64,000 nt of DNA from Adiantum capillus-veneris (Eukaryota > Streptophyta > Polypodiopsida > Polypodiales > Pteridaceae), in the NCBI GenBank assembly GCA_014529385.2, contig CM043959.1:85603029-85667028 (forward strand). Direction: 5' to 3'. The notes under the pieces are model-generated. The model ran no database searches. It had not been told where the DNA came from and was given only the letters and a program-made list of their open reading frames with translations. Every line of letters begins with the position of its first letter. The first letter of the stretch is position 1. Positions 22,469 through 35,565 of this stretch are shown one piece after another. The position numbers and the translations under genes were made by a program.

Positions 22469-23545
22469 CAAAAGGTAGAGAAAGAGATCTTTTTATTGAT
22501 GGATCTTTGTAGACTTTTGATACAACAGAGGAGCAATTGAATATGGGCGCACTCCGTTGTACGGAGCTCGAACCTCCCGACTACCCCCAAGCTTCAGTCC
22601 GCTTGCATGCAGCGTCTCACTCGCACTCGCACTCGCACTCGCAGAAGAGGAGATCTGTGAATGATCCCCAAACGCACCACCCGTCGTGCTTTTATCTTTC
22701 TTTTCCTCAAAAAGCCTGTACCATTTTTGCACCAAGTATACCTGCGAGAATAAGATAAGAACATGATCGCTAAGCGATCCGTAAAGGTTAGATTTATATC
22801 ATGACACTTTGCACAGATCCTGTTTCACACATTGATTTCAATATCGCTTACAAAATAGCCAAAAGAACATACTCGTGCAACCAATTCAACATGATAATCA
22901 AAGTAAAAAAACATAATTATATACCTTCATAATCTCAATTGCAATAGTCTACTATGAAGAAACAAATCCACTTCTTGGTTGATAGCAGGGAGAGTTGTAT
23001 GATGTTGTATGTCCATCTGTCCCTGTGTATACTACACTGCTGCTGCCTTCTATTTGTTTTTATCATAACTTTTACAAACGAACTCAGAACAGAGCAGTCC
23101 AGGTACTCAAAACGACGGGAATAGCTTTGGTCTACAAGACAGCACAAACAGAATTGCGAAAAACGTCTTTCTTTGGCTGAAAACGAAACTTTTAGGTTGT
23201 GACTCCTAAAACCTCTATTTTTGGGTCTCCACTACTTTTTCAAGTTATTTTAAGCTTACCCATGCATTTTGAGCTATAACACATAAATATAAAACACTCA
23301 TATTAATAAAAATCTTTATTTTACTGTTTATAGACAGACTATCTCTTATTCATTAATCTTTATCAAATACATGTTTAGTGTATTAGTTTTAAAAAAAGAA
23401 TATATATTCTCTCTTAATATCTCAAACTCATTCATATAAGCTCTATTTAATAGACTATTCAACAATCTTTCAAATCGTGCTAAATGAAAGATATGTCCTA
23501 CTATATTCTTTTTGACTTTAAGAACTTCAAAATTTAGTCCTATTA
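22469..23545. mobile_element. About 1.08-kb insertion in A between integrase zinc finger and core, with gene-like sequence on the minus strand
   Basis: The A reading frame breaks after ERKNRD near 22468 and resumes at TYPLVMYYKW near 23546, so the DNA between is inserted. On the minus strand a stretch ending TTATTCTCGCAG (a good splice acceptor near 22742) is followed by an open frame of about 80 codons (QKWYRLFEEKKDKS, then a Ser-Ala repeat from a CTCGCA hexamer repeat at 22616-22643). The rest is AT-rich with no frame. I recognise neither the protein nor clear terminal repeats. It could be a fragment-carrying non-autonomous element. Confidence 0.5.
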
Positions 23546-24591
23546 CACCTACTTACCCTTTGGTCATGTATTACAAGTGGGTAGTAGATCTGGTTACAAT
23601 GCCATTGGGCTTATGGCAAATGGGATACATAGTGCTTGCACGGGAAGATTTAACCAACCAAGTTGAAGGTCGTGCTCTAAGAACGAAAAGCACAGAAGGG
23701 ATATGTAAGTTCCTCTTGGATGATGTAATTAGCTGTTATGGCTATGTTGGGAAAATAACAGTGGATAGGGGTGAGTTGGATGCTGACAAAGCAAGGGAGT
23801 TTTTCTCTAGGTTGGGCATTAAACTTGCTCTCACTACTGTATATAATCCTGAGGGAAATGGAAAATCAGAGCGTGGGCATCCTCCTATCATTAAAGCTTT
23901 AGCTAAGGCTTGCAAAGGTAAAATGGGAGAGTGGCCTAGGTTGTTGCCTTATACTTTATGGGCTGATCGTACACCTCATAGCTTGGTTACTGGTTATATG
24001 GCTTTTGAGTTGATGCATGGTCAGAAACCTATAATGCCAATTGAGGATCTAATTCCTACATGGAATGTATTACCTTGGGAAGATGGAGTGAGTAGCAAAG
24101 ACCTTCTTTCTTTGCGCATACAACAGTTAGAAAGAAGGCCCCAAGATATTGAGATTGCACTAGCACGATTGAAAGATGCAAGGTTAAAGAATAAGGACAG
24201 ATTTGATAAGAGGCATAGGCTCACACCTAAAGCTATTGAGGAAGGTGATTGGATGTTGGTGTATGACAGCAGTTTTGACAACCAACATTCAACAATAAGA
24301 AAGCTTTCAAAGAGATGGTTTGGTCCTTATGTGGTTCAGCATGTACATGGGAATGCAACTTATACCTTGCATGAATTAGATCGGACAAAAATGAAGATTC
24401 CCATTGCAGGCAAAAGAATCAAGTTATTCAAAAGAAGAGGTGATACAGATCCCTTTGATTCACAGGAAGGTCAAAATGAAGGCTCTGATGAAAATGGTAT
24501 GGATGTGGATGAAGAACAAGAGGATGATGCATTATATTTTGTTGCAAGCAATGATGAAATTGACATGTATGTTGACTTAAATGAAGACTGA
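23546..24591 (+). pseudogene. int: Gypsy element A: integrase catalytic core and C-terminal domain
   Basis: An open frame of about 350 codons encodes the rve core: Asp (KWVVDLVTMP), Asp (ITVDRGELDA) and Glu (GNGKSERGH). The last two are 34 residues apart. SLVTGYMAFELMHGQ and a C-terminal beta-rich domain (WFGPYVVQHVHGNATYTLHEL) follow. The acidic tail ends at TGA 24589. This piece itself is open, but it is cut from its N-terminal domain by the 1.08-kb insertion. Confidence 0.85.
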
Positions 24592-24626
24592 ACCTGCAAA
24601 AGATATATGTGGCACATGCCGGAGGA

Positions 24627-26686
24627 TGTGCAGGTTTAGACGGGTTGGATGTCGTGCGATGGCACGTTCATAATTTGAAATTAAAGTATCTACCTCACTC
24701 TTAATGTTTATGATGTGTGGGATGAAATGCTACAATGTACATAGTGTGATATATGCGAAAATGGATGTCACGGTTGCATTCGTGTACATACCTTGCCGGG
24801 CGGGCGAGGCCTAGCACGTGGAACCATGGAATGATTTTACACATAAATATATTCCTAATTTGCTTTAGGAATGTACAAATGTCAAGTGTTTCGAAGTGGC
24901 ACGCTCGTTTTGCCTAGAAAGCTCAATGCGGACAATCTCGGCCAAAAATAGCAGGTTTCGTGCCCTGACGTAAAAGACGTATCCAAAGTGCTTACCAAGT
25001 GGGAAAATGATGTTCAACATGAAATTTGAGCCCAATGAGATTTTTCAACAATTTTAGGGATTTTTCCCAGCTCGTTTGGGCTTTTTACGATCAAAAAGTG
25101 ACATTTTTGGGCTAAAAATGGTCAAAAATAGCCTTAAAAATACTCAAAATAGGTCAAAATTCCACATAAACGATGTTGGCGTTGTTGCTCAAGTTGTGTG
25201 GGAATTTTTAGAGCCAAGAATGAGCTCATTTGGGCACATGATCAAGAAGATACAGCCATTCCATTACAGGGTGCTAGTGCAGTCCCATGCTGCTTTCACT
25301 ACATGGTTGAGGTTGTGAGGCCTCCAATTAGGGTTTCCCCTCCTCAAATAACTACTTGGGCTTCTCCAATGAAGTACTGAAGCTTCCATGAAATGGTCAC
25401 GATGAAGAATCGAAGCGTAAATTTAGGGTTTTTAACAGGTCGAATGAGCACTGCATCTGTGCAATTGGGAGCGAGGCTACACCTAATCTTCACACACACA
25501 AGAGTTTTGAGTTAGTATTGGTTATTTTTCAAAGTGGAGCTTTCATGGCTGGAGTTATTTTCTTTTTTTGTGTGTTTTTGGCTTCAGATCGTCTATGCCT
25601 TGCTTAATTTTTCTACGAATCCTCACAGTCAGAGGCCCGACGCTTTCCTAGTCGCACTGCGCACTTCTTGACAACGGGCAGCTTATAGACAAGGTCTATA
25701 CACAATGTACCTAGATGGTTTCAAGGAAAAACTCAAGGCAAGCTCTCAAATAGTAGGAAACAACTCAAAGACTACAAAGCGTCGAATTTGACATATGAAG
25801 TCAAACTGACTCCAAATGAGCCCAAACTGGATGAGCAACATGAGGACTATGTAGCGGACAAGTCCATGGCTTCAAAAGTAACCAAACAACTCTACACACC
25901 AAGTAGTAACAAAAATTGTTCATTTCAAAGTAGAGAAGAGCACGAAGTGATGCCGGCACGACCAAATCTTGCCGAACTCATTTTAGGACTTGTTTTAGAT
26001 GTAATGAAAATGTGTAGGTCATGAAATTATCTTTTCAAACAAAAAATATGATTGTTGTTAATAATCGCGATTATTTAATTTTGTGCATAACTGGCTTCAG
26101 AATCATTGTTTTGCTTCAGCTATCACTTGTACACATCTATCTCATGCCAGATGTCAAATTTGAGCCCAAAAGGTTAAGAAAAATTCAGATTTTTCCAAAA
26201 AATGCACTAAAGATTCCTTTGTCCACATTTTGAGTTATTTGTCACATTTTTTGATCCGAATCATCCCATATCTCACACAAAGGGTCTATAGCATGTCTAG
26301 AACCAGCTTGCAATAAAAAATGTCCAATTTGATGAAAAAGTTAAGAATTGCTATTATTTACTTTTTTATCAAAATGAGTTCAAATTTCAACTTTGACCTT
26401 ATGGGACCAAAGTACATGATGTGACAAGCCCAGTAATCAAGTTTAACCATATTTGTATCACAAAAACCCAAAGTTCCTTCATATCTACTGTTTCAGAGTT
26501 TGAAGCCTAAATCTGACACCATTTCCATCCTATGCACTCAAATGAGCCCACACTTCACTCAGAGTATCTAAATCACATACTTTTCAAGCCTGCGAAGGAA
26601 AAATGCAAAAAATTGGAAAACTTTCCCCACTATAAATAATCATGATTTTTTACTTTGGTTGCAAATTTTACCTGGATTGAATGGTT
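24627..26686 (+). repeat. Probable 3' LTR of element A and unassigned sequence
   Basis: A short purine run (GGAGGA) followed by TGTGCAGG 35 bp after the integrase stop is a plausible PPT and LTR start. The matching 5' LTR lies outside the window, so the right end cannot be placed. The remainder is AT-rich non-coding sequence with frames of at most about 80 codons and no protein features. Confidence 0.4.
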
Positions 26687-27090
26687 TTAATCTTTACATG
26701 TTTTTATGTATCTATGCATGCCCCAAAAATGTTTTGAAGTAAAATGGACATCATTTGCCAACAATTCAGACACAACGCATTTCAGAGCAAAATTTGTGAA
26801 ATTTTCTAGATACGAGTTGTATTTTCCTAATAGGTACAATGCAAGCGGATAAGAAAGCAAAGAAGAGGATGACTCAAAAAGAAAAGCTTGCATTGTTGCT
26901 CGGGCAGAAATGCCTTGGTAACTTAGTCGATGTCCCTGCTTCATAAGTGGGGACAACGGCTTCACGACACTCCATAAATTTTTCCGCATAAGATAGCCTT
27001 TTACTTTAATTTTCCAGGTGTGGAAAATGGATCCATTAAACTTGTTGCCTTTCAACACCATGTTAGTCTTTAAGAAGCCTAGTAACGAGG
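26687..27090 (-). pseudogene. Ty1/copia gag N-terminal fragment
   Basis: On the minus strand the frame starts MVLKGNKFNGSIFHTWKIKV and continues KGYLMRKNLWSVV, the typical beginning of a copia Gag (DUF4219/UBN2 type: F-G-x-N-F-x-x-W-K-x-K-M). After about 45 residues the similarity fades, probably through frame shifts. No copia protease, integrase or RT is nearby, so this is an orphan scrap. Confidence 0.6.
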
Positions 27091-27431
27091 GTGTTGGTTA
27101 TTGCACCGTCTTTACCTTTGTGTTTATATGTTGAGAGGTTGTCTTTGTCCATAAACCCTTTGGCTTGATTCACCTTGTGGATATCATTGAATTCCAGCAT
27201 TTTGATATGCTTGGCTATGCTTTATATGCAAGCCAAAAAAAAAAAAGTAAACTCTTGAAGCTCTAAAGTCCCCTTTAGATGCGCTTGCTAGGCTTTCAAA
27301 TGTTGTACTACATCTGGAAAAAGATTTGATGTGGTGAGCACATAGAACTTTTGGGGCAACAGATAGGTTTTGAGCCTGCGACAAGCAAGAACCTAGGAAA
27401 AGACCCACTATTACAGGAGAACTCACTTACA
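27091..27431. other. No gene recognised
   Basis: Short linker between the copia scrap and the inverted gypsy segment. A poly-A run lies near 27235-27247. Nothing supported. Confidence 0.5.
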
Positions 27432-27735
27432 TTATTCATCTTGCTCTCAAGATAGACTGGTTTGAAGTTCCTTCCCTGCTTTTCTAAGAGAACCGACCCA
27501 AAAGCTACTGATCCCACACTAATAAATGCATAGAAAATCAATTGCAAGTCAAGAGGAATCACTATTGTTAAAGCACACAATACCTCCATGATACCTTCAA
27601 AAGACTCTTGCATATCTTCATTCCACTCAAACCCTTGAACTCGTTGACTCAATTTTTGGAGAGGATACACATACTGACATTGCATCCAAAAAAACGTAAC
27701 AAGTACTTGAGTTTATGCACTTGGTCATCAATGTT
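27432..27735 (-). pseudogene. Element C: inverted segment of pol (RT thumb and first RNase H)
   Basis: The minus strand reads YPLQKLSQRVQGFEWNEDM, then a decayed RNase H ending FKPVYLESKMNNV. These align with B pol HPLQKLTQQVEFAW and RPIYFASRVMN. Directly to the right, on the plus strand, comes the next part of the same gene (YLLPRPFVILTIEEAF). The segment is therefore flipped relative to the rest of C. Confidence 0.75.
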
Positions 27736-29790
27736 GCTATCTACTGCCTAGACCCTTTGTGATTCTGACAATAGAGGAGGCTTTTCCATATGTAATGCGA
27801 CACATGGATGTCTCATCTAGGATCTCTAAATGGCTAGTTAGGTTACAAGAGTTTGACTACACCATGCAAGTACAAAAATCCACCAGGGCTAGTTTAGCGG
27901 GTATTCTTACTCATCGCCACTATGAGAAGAAGATGAAGGTCAACACGGAAGCAAAAGAAGAGACATCAATGGTAGAAAGTCCTAAACTAGAAAGAGCTCA
28001 CTCTCTTTCGTTTGACAGAGAATATAAGAGAACAGTGGACCAGTGTGCAGTTGGCATCGTCATTTTGAATGAGCAAAAGGAAAGGGTATTCTCCATCGGA
28101 CAACTATTACACTCCCACTCCAACAATGAAGCTGAGTATGAAATTTGAATTCTTGGGTTAGAACAATGTATTTTGCAAGGGATTCAGCGTCTAAATGTGT
28201 TTGGCGATGCTATGCTTTTGATAAAGTAGATAAAGGGCAATTCGGTTTGTAAAAGTCAAGTTTTACTTGGTCAACTACGCCAAGTTAAGGATCTTTTAAG
28301 GAAGTTCAAAGCAGTGCAATTATTTCATGTCCCCAAGACAGAAAATCAGGAGGCAGATGCTCTAGCCAAGGAAAGAATACAAGACGTTCCCATAGGAGCA
28401 ATCAAACGAAAACTACCCCTCTTCCAAGGTAGTGATGCTATGCCTGATATTATTAGATTTCTAGACACGGGAGAATGTAAAGGGTACACTAGGGGCCAGA
28501 AACAGTGGCTGGTAAGGAAGGCTACAAGATACCGCCTTGTAAGAGACCACTTCTATTGTAAAGGCAAGGATCAGATTCTCAGGCGAGTACCAACCTCCAA
28601 TGAGATCACATAGGTAATTTCAAGTTGCCATGATGGTATCTGCGGTGGTCATTTTGTGTTAGATATCACTAGTAGGAAGATTCTACAGGTAGGATACTCT
28701 TGGCCTAGTCTGAACAAGGATGCGCATCATTGGTGTAAAACGTGCAAGGCTTGTCAAGTGGCTAGTGGTTGCACACTTAACTATGAACCACAGACTCCTA
28801 TCATCGCATACGGTCCATTTGAAAAATGGGGAATAGATTCAATCGGTCCCCTACCAAGGGCCCAATCAGGTAAACTATAAATTCTAGTTGGTATAGACTA
28901 CATGACCCGATGGGCGGAAGCAGTATCCACCACCTGCATTATAGTCCAAGAGGTAGCAAAGTTCATATTTGAGCACATATGTTGTCGTTTTGGCACTCCT
29001 CTTGAGACAATATCTGAGAGGGGACCAGGTTTCAGAGGCGATCTGGTGGGAGAAGTGATGAAAATTTTAGGCATTACACGCCGACATTCCACACCATACT
29101 ATCCACAGTGTAATGGCCTAGTAGAAAAGGTAAACGGAATGATCTATAAAATCATCACAAAGCAGGTGAATAACCACATAGGTGACTAGGATAAACATCT
29201 CATGGCTGCTCTATGGGCCTACTGAGCGACGTTTCGAACATCATTAGGTTTCACCCCTTTCCATCTAGTTTACGGAAAGGAGGCAATTCTGCCCATTGAG
29301 GTACAAATAGCAAGCTTACGAGTCATGGCTAGCCAATTACAATGCCCATTTGTAAATCTCTACAACCACATCCTAGATCTGGAAATGCTACAACTAGATA
29401 GGGAAGATGCAATCAATCACTATGCAACGCAGACAGAGCGACGCGGCTCACCTTCAATCAAGGGCTTAAGGAAAAGGGCCTGGAAAAAGGAATGTTAGTA
29501 TTGAGATACAACAGCTAATTTGACACCAGGAAGGACAAGAAATTTCAACCCTGATGGGAAGGACCATTCATTGTCAAAAGGCGCTATGACAATGGCAGCT
29601 ATAAGCTGATGAAAGTAGATGGGACAATTCACAAGACTAGAGTCAATGGATGGAGGCTAAAGAGGTATTTCCTTAGGTTTGCTCCAGAGTTCATGCTGGA
29701 TATTCCATAAGAGGGAGGACCCTCCAACTTCACGACTAAAGAATCACAGGTAGGGCTAGAAGCATGAATGCCTTCAGCCAGACGGGAGGG
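27736..29790 (+). pseudogene. pol: Element C pol: end of RNase H, second RNase H, integrase (many stops)
   Basis: It begins at FVILTIEEAFPYVMRHMD and continues through the second RNase H (NNEAEYE, LFHVPKTENQEADALA), the integrase zinc finger (HDGICGGHF..CKTCKACQ) and core (WGIDSIG, TRWAEA, HSTPYYPQCNGLVEKVNG). Stops occur near 28146, 28228, 28612, 28878, 29187 and 29223. The second catalytic Asp of the integrase is changed (SERGPGF where B has SDNGPG). The frame fades to 29710 (RVNGWRLKRYFLRF). Same lineage as B by domain order and sequence. Confidence 0.85.
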
Positions 29791-29792
29791 CT
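29784..29792 (+). promoter_or_regulatory. Polypurine tract of element C
   Basis: GGGAGGGCT, then AA and the TG of the LTR; same arrangement as in B. Confidence 0.65.
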
Positions 29793-30128
29793 AATGACGA
29801 CCGGTTTTTGAAACCGCGATCGCGAGAACGAAACCCCAAGAAGGGGAGAGCATATTACCAAGGGGGGGGGGAAAAAAATAATTCTTTAACATTCACCACC
29901 CCTCTAGGCTTAACCACTGGCGGGGAGCCACCAATTTGGCCACATCTCTCCATTATCGCCAGAAGACAAAGCCCTCTCTCTCCTACTGCTCGGCTCCGCC
30001 AGCCCACTCTCTCTGACTTACCCTGCCCGCTGCATCACTCGGCGCAATGGACGCATTAAAAAAAACATTTCCACTATTCCCTGGCGGGATGCCAATTTTT
30101 TAAATTCTCTCTCTCTCTTTCTTTATTC

Positions 30129-30269
<141 letters not shown>

Positions 30270-30479
30270 CTCGTCCATATCCCAGCCCAATGGGCTGCCA
30301 TAACTCACCCCTATTTTTTTCCCTCTCGTCCACACCCCCTCGGCTTCACTCTCCCCCCCCCTATCCCTCCCCTCTTGTTTTCTTCCCACCGGCGGACCAC
30401 CGCCGTATCCTCCCCTATCTTCCCCTCCTTCAGTTAGCTCTCACTCTCTCCCTCTGAGTGAGCGGCCCGGCGGGCATGG

Positions 30480-30603
<124 letters not shown>

Positions 30604-30742
30604 GTCCCTCCACATAACCTCTTCCTCTCTCTTTTTCTCATCGCACTGCACCCGCAGGGAGCCTATCTCAACAATCTCCCTCTCTGTCACTCTCAGCTAG
30701 TCAGAGGCGCGCAGCCAGTCAACAGGATCACTCTCTCTCTAT

Positions 30743-30831
30743 CACACCCACACACCCACACACACACCCTTGCCGTATGCACACACACACACACACACAC
30801 CCATACACACACACCATCCCCCCCCCCCCCG
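30743..30831. repeat. (CA)n repeats and a C13 run
   Basis: ACAC blocks at 30743-30768 and 30781-30814 are followed by about 13 consecutive C at 30818-30830. Confidence 0.9.
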
Positions 30832-31513
30832 CCCTTCACTCACACACACCTCCTCACGCCATCTCTGTGGCATGCACCACATAGAAGAAATAATATATAA
30901 ATAAATATATATATGTATATATCCTTTAACCTATACCCCCGTTCCCACGCACACCTTACCATACATACACCCATACATATACGCACTCACGAGCACACTC
31001 ACATATATAGCACGCACGTCTACACGCACGAGTATAAATCCTCACATACACACGCACGCCATACACACCCACCAAAAATAAAAGAGGTAAAAAAAACCAA
31101 AGGACATCGACAAAAAGAAAAGAGACGACCAAATCGTGTGTCACCGACATTAAAATAAGCAAAAATGTCGAAGGCATGCCCCCGCCGACCCCGAAAGTGA
31201 CGAATGCGCTACACCGATGCACCAGCTAGGCCACCGTTCACCGGCATTGCATCCACGATTCCCTCTTTAGTAAAGATCCGTAGGTTTTTCTCATTTTTCT
31301 AGTTGCAAAACCAAATCTTGTAAAAAAATTCCAATTTTGTAAATTCTCATCTCTCTAGGTGATGGTCACAAAGGCCCACCTAGGGGTTTTCCTTATAATA
31401 TTTTCCAAGACAAAGCAAGGGTCAACCACCCTGGACCCACAGCCTTTCTTTGTCTCCCTTTATTAGATTACCCTAATCCAATCATATTACCCTAATCTAA
31501 AGTAGCCAGCACC

Positions 31514-31522
31514 TATAAAAAG
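31514..31522 (+). promoter_or_regulatory. TATA box of the C LTR
   Basis: TATAAAAAG, about 560 bp before the LTR end, comparable with the TATA position in the B LTR. Confidence 0.5.
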
Positions 31523-32071
31523 GCACTGAAAGGTCACTATCGGGGGGGGCAAGTTGATCAGAGGTCAGCACTTGGTAGTATTTTGGGTGGGAGGAATTGG
31601 CAACATTTGCATCACAAGAGAGGGGACTTAGTGTAGCGATTTTCTTTGGGAATTTGTACTATGCAAAGAATCTATGTCTACATCTCGACTCCAATGGTCG
31701 ATGCACACACACTCATGTTAGCAAGGTTCTCGTGTCGGTGAGTCATCTCTAGAGAATGCACCAAGTAGGCTCCCTATCTCTCCCTCTATCTCTCTATCAC
31801 CATGAATTGCCACCTCGTTGGAAATAAAGTTGCTATAAATATCGCAAGAAAATAATTCTCCCTCACACCCCCGAGGGTTTTCATCACCTCTCATTTTCCC
31901 TCTGTGTGTGTGTGGAGAGTCCCTGATATTTCAAATCACTGTTGTCTACGTCCTAGCCGCTCAAAGCTAGGTGGTGCCCCCTGTTCACTTCAGTGTGACC
32001 GGATTGTGGCGTGCATCGGCTCCCGGCGTTTTCAAGGCCGTTGGGGTTCGTGTCGCACTTTACACTCGTCA

Positions 32072-32899
32072 ACAGCTATTGAAGTAATCTCCAAATGGAA
32101 CTACCATGTACAGAGGACAAAATTTGCAAGTGATCTTATGTCAATACATTCATTTTTCTTCCCAACACCTACGCAGGAAAGATGTGGCAGACGGTTGGCA
32201 GGAGAGAAACTAGTGGTCTTGATCCTCAATCCTCAAGGCTTTTGTGCTCTTTTACAATGACAAAGGCTTCACAACATTGAACTTACCAGCCACAAGGAAG
32301 TCATCAGTGCCCACAAGAGCCTAATCAATAGCCTTCATGCATTGGATTATATCCACAAGGATTGTTTAGTCTCAAAGGTAATTTTGGCTTTTTGAGGACA
32401 TTTAATATAAGATTTCATTTCCTTTTTCTCTCTATTCCCTCCCTCTCCCCCTTCCATTTTGGACCACGATTGATATCAATGCTAAAACCAAGCTGCGAAC
32501 CCTACCTTGTATTCGATTGTCCACAATCTCACATGTCGATGACCTCGTGCCACCCACACACTCACTTGTCAATTCGGATGATACACACACACACACACAC
32601 ACACTATGAGTGTTCTATATGGTATTTCATAGCTTGGATTTGATGTTCAAATCATTGAAAAAATAGTGCAACAACATTAGAATTTTTTTTCTAAGGCTTA
32701 AGTTATTAAGCTCTATTAGAGGAGAGTCACAATTATTTTCTTCATGTTTAAATTTTTTGTAAAACGATGATGTAGAGACTATGTTACCAAGACCTAAGCT
32801 AGGGGTGGATACTTAAAATTCTTTTATGGTTGATGTGTCAAGTGTGAGGTTCTCACTTACTATGGTATTTAGATTTAGGACCACATCCGGTGTCAAGTC

Positions 32900-32960
<61 letters not shown>

Positions 32961-35268
32961 AAACTTGTGTACTGATAGAAGACAACCTTAAAAGATTGTT
33001 TACAATATGGCCCATATCAGTGTAGAAGTGGCACAATGAAGTTTTGTCAACATAATTCATTGATAGGTTTTACCAAAATGGGTGGATCGAAAACCATTAA
33101 TTTATGCAAGCAGGTGATGAATTTCTGTTAGTAGCATATTCACTAATATTCAATCAAACATTTCACTAGAGACTTATTCCTGCAATGACAAACACCTCTC
33201 TAGCATGATCTCACCACAAGAGTACATTGTAAGACCAAATGTATAGGACATTATGAGAGTGTTGCAACAAATTTTTTATGGAATGTGTACGTCTAGAGTA
33301 AATCTTTTCTTTTTGAATTTGCTACGCTTGTCATAAGAATGGTGAACTAGTCTGGTTATGTTGAATTAAGATTATTTTCTATAGGAGGATATCTACAAGA
33401 AAGTAGCATTGTATTGTTACTTTTGTTACTTTATAAAGGCTTCTTAGTATCTATGATAGATGTATTAAATGCTATCACCAAAGCTACTGTAGCACTCATG
33501 TAGTAGTGGGTGATATCACATACGGGCATGGGAGATGGGATCAAAGGCCTCCATTAATCTAGGGACTTGACATTAAGATAGCATTTTAGACCTTGTTGCG
33601 GATGTGATTTTTGGTTACTTACCTTTTGTACAAGTGTTTATTCCCCCTCATCGTAATACATTCGTACACAAACTTTCCTTACATAGATTTCTTATCAGTT
33701 TAATTTCCAGGTGTATTTTTATCATGCCTTAGTATTTGAGTACATCTATCTAACGAGAGTATTTCCAATTTCTATAACACAATCTCCCATTCTAATATTC
33801 TCATTTGATAAATGCTCAACTAGTTTTTCTTTCTTATGACTTGCTCTCTTTATTTGTGACTCAAGTTGATCTATGCTATTGAGTTGAACTGCAGAGTTTT
33901 TCTTCCCGCTAAGTTGTCACACATTTTAGTTTCAACAAGGTTATGGCCACTTTTTGTTTGTGTTCCACCTTAATTTATTTTTACCTTTGCGATTGTGGGG
34001 TCAAGGTGCCAAGACTGCACATTCTAAACATCAGTGTTTTTGAACTTACTCTCATGTATACAATACACTTAACCACGTAGGCCTTCATCTTACACAAACC
34101 CTTGGTCACATTACCCAACACACTAGTTTAGACATTGTGCATTGTTATGGCAAGGATCTATTGGGTTGAACTAAATTAAAATGGAAAAATTTCTACACAT
34201 GCTAGAGCTCCTACACCTGAAGAGGGTAGGAATCTCCGCTCCACACCTTGTTATGGAAACTTATGGTTATTTACATGTGTATGAGAGTTCCTACGCCTCT
34301 TGAGACATGACTGTCTACTTTGCAATATTGTTACAAAAATTTATGGATGGTGATACATGTGTACTACAATGCCTATGCCTCGTAAGGCACGACTGTCCAT
34401 GGTTACATTATATGTGGAACTGGCCCACCACATTTGGTATGGATTGATATCAAAGGATATGATGAATTGGTATGGCAAGCTAGAATGGTGATATATGGTG
34501 TTCTATTTGAAACAACATTTCTGACCAATGGTGTACTCCTCACTTATGTACATTTGCTTCGTTTTATGCACTCCCATCACACCATTCACATGTTACACAT
34601 TTTTGCACCTTTAAATTGCTTCCTACTAATCATTGCTACTCTTTTGGTTTTTAGTTATTCATTGTGCTATGCAGGCATGTACCCAACATCTTGTAGCTTG
34701 CACTCAACTCCACCAATTCTGTACCTTGCAACTGAGGGTATTTCCTTTCCCAACCCCAGAGTATGTTATGGATAAGGAAAATGTACATTTATTACTCAAG
34801 TGCTCGTTACGAGCTATGGCCATTTATGCCCAGCTAGCCAATGTGTCTTCATTTTTTAGCATTGAAGAATCTATGAATAAATACGTGCAAGAGGAAATTG
34901 CTCACTGTTGCATGGGGGGAGATTGCACCTAGTGTATGCGTTACTCTTCTCTCCTCCTCCCTCTCCTCTCTCGTCATGCCGGTGTATAACTCTGTTCTAG
35001 AAGGTGCATGTGCACATGCTCTTTTACTCTCCCTCGCTCCATATCTCTCTTTGTTCACATATAGTATGGATTATACATTGTGCAGTTTTGTCAAGTATGA
35101 AGATTTGTTTGTTCATGGTTTGCTGTGTGCAATTTTTTGTATTTCTCAAGGCCTTTCGCGCCTTTGTATGTAGAAACTAGATTTTTCAAATGATATCATT
35201 TTGTGCTTTATAACTTTGTGCTCACAAAATCTGGTGTTTACTTATGGAGTCAACTTGTTTTGAGAGGA
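32072..35268. other. Unassigned region with microsatellites and a weak tandem repeat
   Basis: I see no transposon ends or protein domains. (AC)n lies at about 32581-32604 and (CT)n at 32900-32960. Around 34190-34430 three degenerate units of about 85 bp share TACATGTGTA, TCCTACGCCTC and GACTGTC. A 55-codon exon-like stretch at about 34767-34932 (ENVHLLLKCSLRAMAIYAQLANVSS) has good coding character but no recognised family. Confidence 0.4.
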
Positions 35269-35565
35269 CATGAGCAAGAAACCACGTGCAGAGATGGAAA
35301 TCACTGTATTCTTGGTCTGCAAGGAACCTTTCACTACCATTTTAGAAGATTTTGATAAGAATACTAGGATTTGTGTAGAATCTTGAACCAATAGGTACTC
35401 TCTAGGAGCTCTAAGAAAAGTCCTCCATAAAGTACTACCATCTTTGCTAGTGTCATAGAAACACAAATATTTGAGTGTATATGCATCTCTAGACGAGGAA
35501 GAAAAATACTTGTAAGAGAAGCCTAACAAGAACAACATTGTCTCCCTTTGTGATTATTTTCATGA
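35269..35565 (+). pseudogene. Coding-like relic, unknown protein
   Basis: From ATG 35269 the plus strand reads MSKKPRAEMEITVFLVCKEP and keeps protein-like composition for about 95 codons (LGALRKVLHKVLPSLL, YLSVYASLDEEEKYL, NNIVSLCDYFHE), broken by three stops. I do not recognise the family. The flanks are AT-rich, like introns. It could be an exon of a dead host gene or an unfamiliar element. Confidence 0.3.

Noticed and set aside
30956..31222. 88-codon minus-strand ORF with Val and Arg repeats
   Set aside because: It translates the CA-rich part of the C LTR.
34434..34775. 113-codon hydrophobic ORF as a membrane protein
   Set aside because: Hydrophobicity follows from T-rich DNA, and no conserved pattern or supporting neighbour was found.
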